Positions 1-8,464 of a stretch of DNA of 15,253 nucleotides are shown in pieces. The stretch is from NCBI GenBank assembly GCA_023260355.1, contig JALQVJ010000020.1, positions 1-15,253 of the forward strand. Reading direction: 5' to 3'. A program made the position numbers and the translations under genes. This stretch comes from Burkholderiaceae bacterium. Lineage in GTDB: Bacteria; Pseudomonadota; Gammaproteobacteria; Burkholderiales; Burkholderiaceae_C. Below the pieces are notes generated by a model that did no database searches, was not told the origin of the DNA, and was given only the letters and a program-made list of their open reading frames with translations. Every line of letters starts with the position of its first letter. Position 1 is the stretch's first letter.

Positions 1-130
1 CGAGTTCTTGACTCTGAATAGTTTCGCAGCCAAGTCCCACAGCAAGCACAGAATTAACATTGGGGTGATCAGCGAGCGCCACAAAGAAGTTATCAATTCC
101 TGCAACATCTTCACCGATAATGCCGCAGCC
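1..130. other. 5' edge region with no assigned gene
   Basis: I see no RNA gene or clear coding sequence here. The transporter reading frame stays open back to a TTG at position 8, but those 41 extra codons are hydrophilic and unlike the start of a major-facilitator protein, so I treat the region as upstream DNA. A -10-like GATAAT lies at 116-121 without a convincing -35. If it were used, the transcript would start almost at the ATG at 131. Confidence 0.4.
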
Positions 131-1438
131 ATGTTGAAGGACGTTCGTTCACTGACCAGCCTGTTGACGGGGACAGGGCTGCTGGTCATGGGTGCGGGGC
201 TGATGTTTTCGCTCTTGGGGACACGTGCGAGCACCGCAGACTTCTCACCGTTGGTGACGGGTTTGGTCATGTCGGCCTACTTTGCGGGATTCGTGGCGGG
301 CGTGTATTGGTGCCCCCGCGTCATTCGCCGAGTCGGGCACATCCGCGCCTTTGCGGCCATGGCGTCCATTGCATCGACCATGCCCGTCCTGCACGCGCTG
401 TGGGTCAATCCTGTCTATTGGGGCATCCTGCGTGCGATCACCGGGATCTGTTTGGTCGGCCTCTACATCGCAATTGAGAGTTGGCTGAACATGGCATCGA
501 CCAAAGCCAATCGCGGCCGGGTGTTCGGGGCTTACACAACGGTCTCATGGCTGGCCTCTGCAGCGGGGCAATGGCTGCTGTTGGTTGGTCAAAGCCTCGA
601 GTTTGCCCCCTACGTGCTGGCTTCCGTGCTGCTGTCATTGGCCTTGGTACCCATCAGCACCACGTCCGTCAAGGAGCCGTTGGTGGTGGAAGTTCCGAAA
701 TTGCAATGGGCCTTCTTGTGGGGTGCTTCTCCGATCGGCGTGATTGGGGGCGTGGCGTCTGGCCTCAGCCTCGGCGCCTTTTACGGTTTGGGAGCGGTAT
801 TTGGTCAGAGCGTGGGTTTTGACGAGCCCGGCGTGGCGTCTTTCATGGGGCTGACCATCGTGGGTGGCGCCCTGGCGACGTGGCCTTTGGGCTCCTGGAG
901 CGACAAGGTCGACCGCCGCCGGGTGATTTTGATTGCGTGTACGGCTGGCGTGGTCTTTGCGCTAGGCGGCTACCTCATGACCGTGACCGGTTGGGTGAAT
1001 GCGTTGCCTGTTTTGGGCTTCTTTTTGGGCATGTATTTGTTCCCGGTGTATGGCTTAAGTGTCGCGCACGGCAACGATTGGGTGGAGCCATCTCGCACCT
1101 TGGATATGACAGGTGGTCTGTTGCTGATGCATGGCATCGGTGCAGCTGTAGGGCCCACGCTGGCTGGCGCCTTGATGGGCATCATGAGTGCCTCCGCGCT
1201 CATGCTCTACCTGGGGGCGATAGCGCTGGCATACGGCGGGTTTGTGATGTGGCGCTTGCGCCATTACCCTGCCGTTGCGGAGGAAGAGAAATTCGAATTC
1301 GTGCCCATGACAGAAGGTGTCTCCCCCGCTGCCTTGCAACTGGCGCCGAACGTCGGCGACGATGTCGAGGGTCCACCCGTGCCGCAAGGGTTGGATAGCG
1401 AACGAGAGCCAGAGCCGGTGGCGACCTCCAACCCCTGA
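131..1438 (+). CDS. Major facilitator superfamily transporter (YcaD-like)
   Basis: This is a 435-residue inner-membrane protein with about 12 hydrophobic segments, the size and layout of a major facilitator superfamily carrier. The second half carries a motif-A-like loop, G254-S-W-S-D-K-V-D-R-R-R, typical of the cytoplasmic loop between helices. A weaker counterpart lies in the first half (residues CPRVIRRVGH). The N-terminal part, with ESWLN and an RGRVFG-like stretch, resembles the YcaD/YfkF-type subgroup, whose substrates are mostly unknown, so I give no substrate. The last 50 or so residues form a hydrophilic, Glu/Pro-rich cytoplasmic tail. I chose the ATG at 131 because it directly precedes the first hydrophobic helix, although no strong ribosome binding site is visible. 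The frame is open further upstream, to a TTG at 8. The stop lies 6 bases from the stop of the convergent hydrolase gene. Confidence 0.85.
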   Translation: MLKDVRSLTSLLTGTGLLVMGAGLMFSLLGTRASTADFSPLVTGLVMSAYFAGFVAGVYWCPRVIRRVGHIRAFAAMASIASTMPVLHALWVNPVYWGILRAITGICLVGLYIAIESWLNMASTKANRGRVFGAYTTVSWLASAAGQWLLLVGQSLEFAPYVLASVLLSLALVPISTTSVKEPLVVEVPKLQWAFLWGASPIGVIGGVASGLSLGAFYGLGAVFGQSVGFDEPGVASFMGLTIVGGALATWPLGSWSDKVDRRRVILIACTAGVVFALGGYLMTVTGWVNALPVLGFFLGMYLFPVYGLSVAHGNDWVEPSRTLDMTGGLLLMHGIGAAVGPTLAGALMGIMSASALMLYLGAIALAYGGFVMWRLRHYPAVAEEEKFEFVPMTEGVSPAALQLAPNVGDDVEGPPVPQGLDSEREPEPVATSNP

Positions 1439-1444
1439 AATGGG

Positions 1445-2314
1445 TCAACGCGTCGAAGCCTGAATCGCCAAAATCGCGTGGTGGATGCGCTCTGCTGTCT
1501 CGAGCGGCTTCTCCATGGGGTAAAGGTGTGTGCCCTCGATTTCTTGCCAACGATCGCCGGGGGTCTTGCCCAACAGGCGGCGCAGCGGACCCTCGCCCAA
1601 CTGTTCCATTTCAAACGAGTGCGTGCCTCGGATGAACGCCAAAGGCATTTGCAGCGGGTGCTTGCTCAAGAGTCTTGGCACATTGTGGGGCAGGGTGTTG
1701 TAAATCGCGCTTTCGATGTCACGAGAAAAGGCCAACTCGACGTGTTGCCCGTCGCCGTCATGCACATCGCGAAAGCCATGCTGCACATAGTCCTGCAACA
1801 CTTGTGGGTCCCATTTGGCAAATTGCTTCTTCTTCTGAAAGCTCTCCAAGACGGCCGCGCGGTCGGGCCAACGCTGGCGTCGGCGATGGCTGGCGCGCGC
1901 GGGTGAGAAGCGTTGGATCAGCGGTGTCTTTTTGATCAAGCCAATGGTGGGTGAGCGCCACCCCCCCACCAAAGGGGAGTCCAAAAGGATCACACCAAGC
2001 ACCGGAAAGCCGCCCAAGCGAGGATGCTTGGCAGCGCACATCAAGCTCAAAATACCGCCCAGCGAGTGACCCACCAAATAGACCCCTTGTTGCGCTTGAG
2101 CGGCCACGCGACCCGCGTAGTCCGTCAGCTCGTCCACCAAGTGGGGCCAATTGTTGGTGACAGGGAAGTCAGGGTTATGGCCAAAGCGTTCAACAGCGTG
2201 CACGTGGTAGCCACGTGAGCGCAGGCCTTTGAAGACTTTGCTGTACGTGCCGCCGACAAAACTGTTGCCGTGCGAAAAGACAATCACACCCGCGTGACCG
2301 TGAGAAGTTGTCAT
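1445..2314 (-). CDS. Alpha/beta-fold hydrolase
   Basis: This 289-residue soluble protein has the alpha/beta hydrolase fold. It has an oxyanion-hole-type HGN motif near residues 15-17 and the nucleophile elbow G82-H-S84-L-G-G, where Ser84 is the likely catalytic serine. The likely catalytic histidine is His263 in GTHLYPMEKP, and this late HLYPMEKP pattern is like that of esterases and lipase-like hydrolases. The acid is not obvious; Glu235 or Glu237 in the HSFEMEQ loop sits about where it is expected. There is no signal peptide, so it is probably cytoplasmic. The substrate cannot be read from the sequence. The start lies 8 bases after the stop of the Anbu gene on the same strand, so it is probably the last gene of the suhB-mutS-anbu operon and may depend on translational coupling. 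Confidence 0.85.
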   Translation of the reverse strand: MTTSHGHAGVIVFSHGNSFVGGTYSKVFKGLRSRGYHVHAVERFGHNPDFPVTNNWPHLVDELTDYAGRVAAQAQQGVYLVGHSLGGILSLMCAAKHPRLGGFPVLGVILLDSPLVGGWRSPTIGLIKKTPLIQRFSPARASHRRRQRWPDRAAVLESFQKKKQFAKWDPQVLQDYVQHGFRDVHDGDGQHVELAFSRDIESAIYNTLPHNVPRLLSKHPLQMPLAFIRGTHSFEMEQLGEGPLRRLLGKTPGDRWQEIEGTHLYPMEKPLETAERIHHAILAIQASTR

Positions 2315-2322
2315 GGATGGAC

Positions 2323-3153
2323 TCAGTTGACGCGGTGATCGGGGCTGCTGATTTTGAGCAGCGGTCTGTAGCGCTTGCGCTGATCAGCGATAGGGTGATT
2401 CACCTGCGCACGCTCATCCCAGTGGGGGTTTTCAATCGCGTCGAACGCCTCTCGCAAGCGCGGCCCCCACGTGTTGTGCACGTACTGAAAGTAATCGTTC
2501 TGTTCGTCCAAGCACAAGATCTTGGCGTTGCCCAATTGGTTGGCGGTGTACACCACCAAATCAAGCGGCAGCCCGACGGATAGGTTGGACTTGAGCGTCG
2601 AGTCCATGGACACCAACAGGCATTTGGTGGCCTCATTCAAAGAGGTGTCTGGCGTCAAAATGCGGTCAAGCACGGGCTTGCCATACTTGGCTTCGCCGAT
2701 TTGGAAGTAGGTGGTTTCAGCGGTGGCCTCGATGAAATTGCCAGCAGAGTAGACCTGGAACAAGCGCATGCCCTCGCCCGCGACCTGACCGCCAATCAGC
2801 ATGGAGACGTTGAAGTCGAGTCCTTGCTCCTTCAGGGCTTGGCCGTCTCGGCTGTGAATCTCTCGCACGGCAGAGCCCAGCACTCGGGCTACATCAAACA
2901 TGGAGGTCGCATTCCAGATGGTCAGCCCTTGTTCAGGGCCTTCGCCCTCAACGGTGTGGGTGTGCAAGATTTCGCGAATCGACTGAGAAATACTCAAATT
3001 GCCAGCGCTCAACAGGGTGATGAAGCGATCACCCTCACGCTCGAAAACCATCGCTTTTCGAAATGTGCTGATTTGATCAATGCCCGCATTGGTGCGTGAG
3101 TCCGACAAGAAAACCAAACCCTCATTCAGTCGGGCGGCAACGCAATAAGTCAT
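2323..3153 (-). CDS. Anbu-type bacterial proteasome homologue (proteasome-type protease)
   Basis: This is a 276-residue N-terminal-nucleophile hydrolase of the bacterial proteasome-related group called Anbu or 'proteasome-type protease' (COG3484). The N-terminus reads M-T-Y-C-V. Removing Met exposes Thr2 as the catalytic threonine. Asp18 in SDSRTNAG and Lys33 in STFRK match the Thr1/Asp17/Lys33 triad of proteasome beta subunits. SAGNLSISQ is a further typical stretch. There is no propeptide, as is usual for this group. About 33 C-terminal residues beyond NPHWDE are basic and look longer than in Anbu proteins I know. The ATG overlaps the mutS stop as ATGA, and an AAGGGA ribosome binding site lies inside the last mutS codons. 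Family members assemble into cytoplasmic rings, but the natural substrates are not well known. The usual Anbu partners (ATP-grasp, alpha-E and transglutaminase-like proteins) are absent here. The beta-proteobacterial homologue BPH is an alternative label. Confidence 0.85.
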   Translation of the reverse strand: MTYCVAARLNEGLVFLSDSRTNAGIDQISTFRKAMVFEREGDRFITLLSAGNLSISQSIREILHTHTVEGEGPEQGLTIWNATSMFDVARVLGSAVREIHSRDGQALKEQGLDFNVSMLIGGQVAGEGMRLFQVYSAGNFIEATAETTYFQIGEAKYGKPVLDRILTPDTSLNEATKCLLVSMDSTLKSNLSVGLPLDLVVYTANQLGNAKILCLDEQNDYFQYVHNTWGPRLREAFDAIENPHWDERAQVNHPIADQRKRYRPLLKISSPDHRVN

Positions 3154-5801
3154 ATCGGAAATTTCCCTTGTTTCAATGCATACAGGATGTCAAGTGCTTC
3201 GCGAGGCGTCAGGGCATCGGGGTCCACTTTGGCCAACGCTTGCTCCAATTCGCTGGGCTCTGGCGCCTCGGCCACAGGCGGCGGAGCGAACAGATCAACC
3301 TGGGCGCGCCCATCTTGCTCTTGCTGTTCCAAAGCCTGCAGTTGGTGGCGAGCGTGGTTGACCACAGCAGCAGGCACGCCTGCCAAGCGCGCGACTTGAA
3401 TGCCGTAACTGCGACTTGCAGGGCCGAGTTCAATCTGGTGCAAAAACACGATGTCGCCATGGCCGGATTCGGCGGCGCTGACGTGGACGTTGAGCGCGCC
3501 GTGGTGGTCGCCGGCAAAGGCGGTGAGTTCAAAATAATGGGTCGCGAACAGCGTGAATGATTTGCATTTGTCGTGCAAATGTTTGGCAATGCCTGCGGCC
3601 AAGGCGAGGCCATCGTAGGTGGATGTGCCGCGACCGATTTCATCCATTAGCACCAACGAGTGCTCGGTGGCTTGGCGCAAGATTTGTGCGGCCTCGGTCA
3701 TTTCCAGCATGAAGGTGGACTGTGCGTTGGCCAAATCGTCAGAGGCGCCGATGCGGGTGTGGATGGCATCAATCGGCCCCAAGGTACAAGCTTCGGCAGG
3801 CACAAAAGACCCCATGCTGGCGAGCAGCACAATGACGGCAACTTGGCGCATGTAAGTGGACTTCCCGCCCATGTTGGGGCCAGTGATGACTTGCATGCGG
3901 TGCTTGGTGCCCAAGTCCGTGTCATTGGGGATAAACGGTGTGCCGCTGGTGCGATCCAGTCGCTCTTGCACGACGGGGTGGCGGCCACCCCGGATGTTGA
4001 TGCAAGGGGTGTCGCAAAACTGCGGACGGTGCCAGTTCAGCGTCAATGCGCGTTCAGTCAATGCGCACAGGGCGTCAAGTGTCGCCAACTGGCGCGCCAC
4101 CGTCGTGAGCTGCGGGATGTGATCTTGCAATGCATCCAACACGCCTTCGTACAGCCACTTTTCACGCGCCAGAGCCCGCTCGTGCGCGCTCAGGGCTTTG
4201 TCCTCAAAAGCCTTCAACTCGGGCGTGATGAAGCGCTCGGCGTTCTTGAGGGTTTGGCGCCGCTTGTAGTCGTCTGGCACGCGGTTGAGCTGTCCTTGGC
4301 TTACCTCGATGAAGTAGCCGTGGACGCGGTTGTACTGCACTTTGAGGTTGGCAATGCCCGTGCGCTCACGCTCTTTGGCCTCGAGCTCGAGCAAAAACGC
4401 ACCACTGTCGGTGCCAATGGCGCGCAGCTCGTCCAACTCTGGATCAAAGCCACTGGCGATCACACCGCCGTCGCGAACCAAGGCAGCTGGCTCCGCGTCG
4501 ATCGCGTTGATCAGCAACTGCCATGCTTCTTGTGGGGCAGCCAAGCCGGTTGCAGCTTCGCGCAGCAGGGGGTCACTGTGCGCTTGAAGTTGCTGTGAGA
4601 GTTGCGCTGACAACTGCAAGGTGCGACCCAATGCGAGCAATTCACGCGGCTTGGCTTGCCGCAATGCGACGCGAGCAGTGATGCGCTCAGCATCGCTGCA
4701 GTGCTTCAAATCCGCTCGGATCGTGGTGTAGTCAGGCAGCCCCGGTGTCTGGCTGGCATCTCGCAGCGCGGCGATGGCGCAGTGGCGAGCCTGCGCTTGG
4801 TGGCGCTGCCGCTCTGGATTGAGCAACCATTGCCGCAACAGGCGTGAACCCATGCCGGTTAAACAGGTGTCCAGCAGCGAAAACAGGGTGGGTGAGGTCT
4901 CACCCCGCAGGGTGTGGGTGAGCTCAAGGTTGCGGCGTGTGGCTGACGGAATATGAATCAGCTCGTGCGCGCGCGCGACCACGAGTTCACGGACATGGCT
5001 GAGCGTTCGCCCTTGGGTGTGCGCTGCGAAATCGAGCAATGCGCTGGCCGCTGCATGCGCGGCTTTCATGTCATGGGCACCCCAGCCTTGCAGACTTGCC
5101 GTTTGCAGTTGTTCACACAGCTTGCGCGCGCCCAAGGTCTCATCGAATACCCAAGCGGGCCGAATCGTGAGTGCCAGACGTTGTCCCAAGCCGCTGAGCT
5201 GCTGTGGGATGCTTTGCAAGGCCGCCTCGAAGCTCGGCGTGACTTCCGCGCTGTACACCAACTCTTGCGGCGACAACCGCGCGATCCACGACATCAACTC
5301 ATCGGCCTGGCACTCGCTGAGGTGCACCACGCCTTGGGTCAAGCTCAACCACGCCAGGCCCAGCTGGAGCTTGGCCCCTTGGTGCACCGCCAACACCAGC
5401 GCTTCGCCTTTGTCGCCGATGAGTTCACTCTCAGTCAGTGTGCCAGGTGTCACGACGCGCACGACCTTGCGTTCGACCGGACCTTTGCTCGCGCCGACTT
5501 CGCCCACTTGCTCGCAAATCGCCACCGATTCACCCAGCCGGACCAAGCGGGAGAGGTAGCCATCTACCGCGTGAAACGGCACACCTGCCATCGCAATGGG
5601 CTCGCCGGCGGATTGACCCCGCACCGTCAATGTGATGTCCAGCAAGCGCGCAGCCCGCTCGGCATCGGCATAGAACAACTCGTAAAAGTCACCCATGCGG
5701 TAAAAAACCAGCGTGCTCGGGAACTCGGCCTTGATGCGCAGATACTGCTGCATCATCGGGGTGTGCGCTGATAAGTCCATCGGTGTCGCGGTTTCGGTCA
5801 T
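3150..5801 (-). CDS. mutS: DNA mismatch repair protein MutS
   Basis: MutS binds mismatched or looped-out bases and, with ATP and MutL, starts methyl-directed or nick-directed mismatch repair. The 883 residues are close to the usual 850-880. The mismatch-reading motif is F39-Y-E41 in MGDFYELF (Phe36/Glu38 in E. coli). Connector, lever and clamp domains follow. The ABC-type ATPase domain has Walker [10 protein letters not shown] at 641-649, a Walker B/signature stretch L-M-D720-E721-I-G-R-G-T-S, and FATHYFELT. The C-terminus LKQGKFPI is typical. I placed the start at ATG 5801 ([11 protein letters not shown]) because the frame upstream is an unconserved, Arg/Pro-rich stretch overlapping suhB. 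A GGGA lies about 13 bases upstream, so the ribosome binding site is weak. It is the second gene of the suhB-led operon, 49 bases after suhB, and its stop overlaps the anbu start. Confidence 0.97.
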   Translation of the reverse strand: MTETATPMDLSAHTPMMQQYLRIKAEFPSTLVFYRMGDFYELFYADAERAARLLDITLTVRGQSAGEPIAMAGVPFHAVDGYLSRLVRLGESVAICEQVGEVGASKGPVERKVVRVVTPGTLTESELIGDKGEALVLAVHQGAKLQLGLAWLSLTQGVVHLSECQADELMSWIARLSPQELVYSAEVTPSFEAALQSIPQQLSGLGQRLALTIRPAWVFDETLGARKLCEQLQTASLQGWGAHDMKAAHAAASALLDFAAHTQGRTLSHVRELVVARAHELIHIPSATRRNLELTHTLRGETSPTLFSLLDTCLTGMGSRLLRQWLLNPERQRHQAQARHCAIAALRDASQTPGLPDYTTIRADLKHCSDAERITARVALRQAKPRELLALGRTLQLSAQLSQQLQAHSDPLLREAATGLAAPQEAWQLLINAIDAEPAALVRDGGVIASGFDPELDELRAIGTDSGAFLLELEAKERERTGIANLKVQYNRVHGYFIEVSQGQLNRVPDDYKRRQTLKNAERFITPELKAFEDKALSAHERALAREKWLYEGVLDALQDHIPQLTTVARQLATLDALCALTERALTLNWHRPQFCDTPCINIRGGRHPVVQERLDRTSGTPFIPNDTDLGTKHRMQVITGPNMGGKSTYMRQVAVIVLLASMGSFVPAEACTLGPIDAIHTRIGASDDLANAQSTFMLEMTEAAQILRQATEHSLVLMDEIGRGTSTYDGLALAAGIAKHLHDKCKSFTLFATHYFELTAFAGDHHGALNVHVSAAESGHGDIVFLHQIELGPASRSYGIQVARLAGVPAAVVNHARHQLQALEQQEQDGRAQVDLFAPPPVAEAPEPSELEQALAKVDPDALTPREALDILYALKQGKFPI

Positions 5802-5820
5802 CGCGTCACGTTCCCGTTTG

Positions 5821-5844
5821 TTCACGCCTATCGTTGCCCGTGAA
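5821..5844. repeat. Inverted repeat in the suhB-mutS gap
   Basis: TTCACG at 5821-5826 and CGTGAA at 5839-5844 can form a 6-bp stem with a 12-base loop in the 49-base gap between suhB and mutS. There is no T-run on either strand, so it is not an intrinsic terminator. It could be an intercistronic RNA hairpin or chance. Confidence 0.3.
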
Positions 5845-5850
5845 TGCGAG

Positions 5851-6744
5851 TCAGGCAGCGTCGTCTGCCGCACCGGCGGCATCGGCCTTTTGGGCCGCCG
5901 CATCTTCACGCACTTGAATCTTGTCATCGACGGACGCGAATTTCGAGTAGCGCGAGAGCAGCGGAACCAGTTGTCCGTAGATGCGGGGATTGGCGGCCAT
6001 GCATTCGGCTTGGTCCATGAAGTTGGCTTCACCCGTGAAGTTGCCGATCAAGCCACCGGCCTCGCTCACCAGCAAAGAGCCTGCGGCCACGTCCCAGGGG
6101 GACAAGCCTTTTTCGAAGAACGCGTCCGAGAAACCAGCCGCGACATATGCCAAGTCAAGGGCAGCAGCGCCCGGGCGGCGCACACCTGCACAACGGCTCA
6201 TGACGTCGCCCAACATATTCAGGTATGGGCGCATGGCGTCGCCTGGGCGGAATGGGAAGCCGGTGCTGACCAAGGCTTCTTTCAATTGGGTGCGCTTGCT
6301 GACACGGATGCGTCGGTCGTTGAGGTAGGCACCGCGTCCGCGGGTGGCGACAAACAAGTCGTTGCGCGTGGGGTCATACACCACGGCATGCTCAATGCGG
6401 CCCTTCACGCTGAGGGCGATGCTGACGCAGTAGACCGGGAAGCCGTGGATGAAGTTGGTGGTGCCATCCAGCGGATCGATGATCCAGACGAAATCTTTGT
6501 CGCGCCCTTTGCCTGGAATCACACCAGACTCTTCGGCATGAAAGCCGTGGTCAGGGTAGGCGGTCGCGAGGGTTTCGATGATGGCGCGCTCAGCAGCTTG
6601 GTCCACCTCGGTGACGAAATCATTCGCTTGCTTGGCCGTGATACGGAGCGATTCGACGTCGAGCGCGCCGCGGTTGATGATGGCGCCGGCAGCGCGTGCC
6701 GCCTTGATGGCGACGTTGAGCATAGGATGCAATTGGGTGGACAT
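5851..6744 (-). CDS. suhB: Inositol-1-monophosphatase family protein SuhB
   Basis: SuhB hydrolyses inositol monophosphates in vitro. In E. coli it is also known to join the Nus-factor complex that acts on rRNA transcription and folding. The 297-residue protein has the complete Mg-phosphatase signature: E71-E-S-G, the D90-P-L-D93-G-T-T-N motif, and W217-D218-V-A-A-G. It therefore looks catalytically intact. Compared with the 267-residue E. coli protein, the C-terminus adds an Ala/Asp-rich low-complexity tail (about residues 279-297). I chose ATG 6744 ([17 protein letters not shown]) because the E. coli protein also starts with HPMLN-like sequence. A GTG at 6846 would add 34 unconserved residues. 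Upstream ribosome binding is weak. It is the first gene of the leftward operon with mutS and is divergent from trmJ. Confidence 0.93.
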   Translation of the reverse strand: MSTQLHPMLNVAIKAARAAGAIINRGALDVESLRITAKQANDFVTEVDQAAERAIIETLATAYPDHGFHAEESGVIPGKGRDKDFVWIIDPLDGTTNFIHGFPVYCVSIALSVKGRIEHAVVYDPTRNDLFVATRGRGAYLNDRRIRVSKRTQLKEALVSTGFPFRPGDAMRPYLNMLGDVMSRCAGVRRPGAAALDLAYVAAGFSDAFFEKGLSPWDVAAGSLLVSEAGGLIGNFTGEANFMDQAECMAANPRIYGQLVPLLSRYSKFASVDDKIQVREDAAAQKADAAGAADDAA

Positions 6745-6892
6745 AGCGGTGATGAAGAGCGGATGGGCTTGCGCGATGGCAAGGAATGACGAGGCGGTGT
6801 CCTGAGACAATGGCAGCCTGTCGGAGCTCAAAAGAGCGAAGGTCACATTTTACTGTCAAGGCGCGCCGCTGTGTGCAGGGCGCACATCCCAT
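6745..6892. promoter_or_regulatory. Divergent suhB/trmJ intergenic region
   Basis: These 148 bases must hold the promoters for the leftward suhB operon and rightward trmJ. A perfect TTGACA (-35 consensus) reads leftward at 6859-6854, but no good -10 sits 16-18 bases beyond it. A TAAAAT overlaps immediately downstream of it instead. No convincing rightward promoter was found. The region is open in the suhB frame back to a GTG at 6846. Confidence 0.35.
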
Positions 6893-7630
6893 ATGAAAAC
6901 AAGATTTGTGTTGATCGAGACCAGCCACGCCGGCAACGTTGGGGCAGTGGCGCGGGCGATGAAGGTCATGGGGTTTGATGATCTGGTGTTGGTTCGGCCG
7001 CGTTGGCCCGATGTGCTGACGCGCGAAGAAGCGGTTGAGCGGGCCAGTGGCGCCGATGACGTGTTGCGCCAGGCACGGGTCGTTGGGCACTTGGCCGAGG
7101 CCCTCGATGGCATCGATCATGTGTGCGCCACAGCCATGACGCCCCGCGACTTTGGCCCACCAACGGTCGCACCGCGCGCCCACTTTGAAGCGCTCGCCAA
7201 GGCGTCTGAGGTGACACCTTCGGGGGTGGCATTCTTGATGGGCAGTGAGCGATACGGCATGCGCAACCCTGACGTTTACGCCAGCCATGTGTGCCTGAGC
7301 ATTCCGACGAACCCAGCCTACGGGTCATTGAATCTGGCCGCTGCCGTGCAACTGTTGGCCTATGAGTGGCGCCAGGCCCTGGGTGGCTTTCACGTGGCCG
7401 AGCGCATCACCCCAACCATCGCCGCGGATGGGGCGGCCGTGCAGGGCATGTTGCAGCACTTGGAGCAGGCGCTGGTGCACGTGGGCTACTTGGACCCCAG
7501 CGCACCCAAAAAGCTGATGCCACGCCTGCAGCAAATGTTCAACCGTGCGCGCGTGAGCACCGAAGAAGTCCACATTTGGCGAGGGGTGGCGAAGGCGATG
7601 CTGCAATCCAGCCCTCCTCGGCACGACTAA
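6893..7630 (+). CDS. trmJ: tRNA (cytidine/uridine-2'-O-)-methyltransferase TrmJ
   Basis: TrmJ transfers a methyl group from S-adenosylmethionine to the ribose 2'-OH of position 32 in the anticodon loop of several tRNAs. The 245-residue protein belongs to the SPOUT (SpoU) class. The start MKTRFVLIETSHAGNVGAVA has the RNA-facing N-terminal motif with Asn15. Motif 2 is MGSERYGM at 116-123. Motif 3 is P138-T-N-P-A-Y-G-S-L-N-L-A-A-A-V, which forms the knotted cofactor pocket. A helical C-terminal extension (about residues 165-245) is typical of TrmJ dimers. The start ATG is fixed by conservation; the ribosome binding site is poor (AGGG about 12 bases upstream). It is divergent from suhB and is followed 42 bases later by cysE, an arrangement I recognise as common in Burkholderiales. 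Confidence 0.93.
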   Translation: MKTRFVLIETSHAGNVGAVARAMKVMGFDDLVLVRPRWPDVLTREEAVERASGADDVLRQARVVGHLAEALDGIDHVCATAMTPRDFGPPTVAPRAHFEALAKASEVTPSGVAFLMGSERYGMRNPDVYASHVCLSIPTNPAYGSLNLAAAVQLLAYEWRQALGGFHVAERITPTIAADGAAVQGMLQHLEQALVHVGYLDPSAPKKLMPRLQQMFNRARVSTEEVHIWRGVAKAMLQSSPPRHD

Positions 7631-7672
7631 ACTGTGATCTGTACTGAGACCGATCAAGAGAGACACTAGGCC

Positions 7673-8440
7673 ATGTTTGAGCGCTTGAACCGAGACGTGA
7701 ATTGCATACTGGAGCGTGACCCTGCGGCCCGCAGCCGCCTTGAGGTGTTCACGTGTTACCCCGGCTTGCATGCGCTCACCTTGCACCGCATAGCCCACGC
7801 CTGTTGGGTGGCGGAATGGCGCTGGTTGGGGCGGTTCATATCTCACATCAGCCGTTGGTTAACCGGCATTGAAATCCATCCGGGTGCACGCATTGCGCCG
7901 GGTGTATTCATCGACCATGGTATGGGCGTGGTCATCGGTGAAACCGCCGAAATCAGTGAAGGCTGCACGATTTACCAAGGTGTGACGCTGGGGGGCACAT
8001 CACTCACCAAGGGTGCCAAACGGCACCCCACGCTTGGCAAAGGCGTGGTGGTTGGGGCGGGGGCCCAGATCTTGGGTGGTTTCGAGGTGGGGGATGGCGC
8101 CAAGGTCGGATCAAACGCGGTGGTGACCAAGCCCGTGCCACCGGGCGCGACCGCCGTGGGCAATCCTGCGCGCATCATCGTCGCAGACGCCGATGCCCAG
8201 CGTGAAGAGGCTGCCAGCAAAATGGGCTTCTCCGCGTATGGCGTCACGCAAAGCGACGATCCGGTGAGCCAGGCTATGCGCGGTTTGATCGACAGTGCCG
8301 CGTCGCAAGAGCACCAGATTGCCATGTTGTGGCAGGCGCTGGAGAAGCTTCAAAAAGGCGAACGCGTCGATGCATTGCCAGCCGATGCGGCCAAGCAAGA
8401 GCAGTTTGAGGCAGACAAACTCAATCAGTTGATGGATTGA
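7673..8440 (+). CDS. cysE: Serine O-acetyltransferase CysE
   Basis: CysE acetylates L-serine with acetyl-CoA to make O-acetylserine, the committed step of cysteine synthesis. In the cytoplasm it normally forms a hexamer that can dock with cysteine synthase. The 255 residues show the N-terminal helical domain followed by hexapeptide-repeat left-handed beta-helix turns (about 65-170). Catalytic residues are present: D81-H82 in FIDHGMG (Asp157/His158 of the Haemophilus enzyme) and His118 in KRHPTLGKG (His193). After the beta-helix the tail (about 172-255) is helical, Ala/Gln/Glu-rich and not obviously conserved. It lacks the usual C-terminal Ile of the enteric type, so CysK docking cannot be assumed. 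The AGAGAGAC about 10 bases upstream supports the start. It probably shares a transcript with trmJ. Confidence 0.93.
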   Translation: MFERLNRDVNCILERDPAARSRLEVFTCYPGLHALTLHRIAHACWVAEWRWLGRFISHISRWLTGIEIHPGARIAPGVFIDHGMGVVIGETAEISEGCTIYQGVTLGGTSLTKGAKRHPTLGKGVVVGAGAQILGGFEVGDGAKVGSNAVVTKPVPPGATAVGNPARIIVADADAQREEAASKMGFSAYGVTQSDDPVSQAMRGLIDSAASQEHQIAMLWQALEKLQKGERVDALPADAAKQEQFEADKLNQLMD

Positions 8441-8447
8441 CAGCACA

Positions 8448-8460
8448 GCGCAGACTGCGC
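8448..8460. repeat. Palindrome between convergent cysE and mtnN
   Basis: GCGCAG, one central A, then CTGCGC make a 13-base palindrome centred at 8454. It sits in the 24-base gap between the cysE stop (TGA) and the mtnN stop (TAG). It could act as a short bidirectional stem for both convergent transcripts, but no T-run follows on either strand. Confidence 0.35.
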
Positions 8461-8464
8461 GCGT

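Noticed and set aside
8..130. Extension of the transporter to a TTG start at 8
   Set aside because: The extra 41 residues are hydrophilic and do not match a transporter N-terminus. ATG 131 directly precedes the first hydrophobic helix.
4953..5771. Long rightward reading frame (272 codons) antisense to mutS
   Set aside because: It lies wholly inside the strongly conserved mutS frame, has no recognisable domain, and is rich in Arg/His/Ala/Gln as expected from the complement of GC-rich coding DNA. The same holds for 3660-4598 and 2701-3099.
5802..6032. Upstream extension of mutS by 77 codons
   Set aside because: It overlaps the conserved 3' part of suhB, and the predicted peptide is Arg/Pro-rich and unlike MutS.
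5713..6789. Rightward 358-codon frame antisense to mutS and suhB
   Set aside because: It is covered by two conserved genes on the other strand. Its Gly/Val/Asp-rich composition is a mirror of the suhB codons, and no motif is seen.
6854..6859. Perfect leftward TTGACA as a full suhB promoter
   Set aside because: No acceptable -10 hexamer sits 16-18 bases downstream, so it is recorded only as part of the intergenic region.
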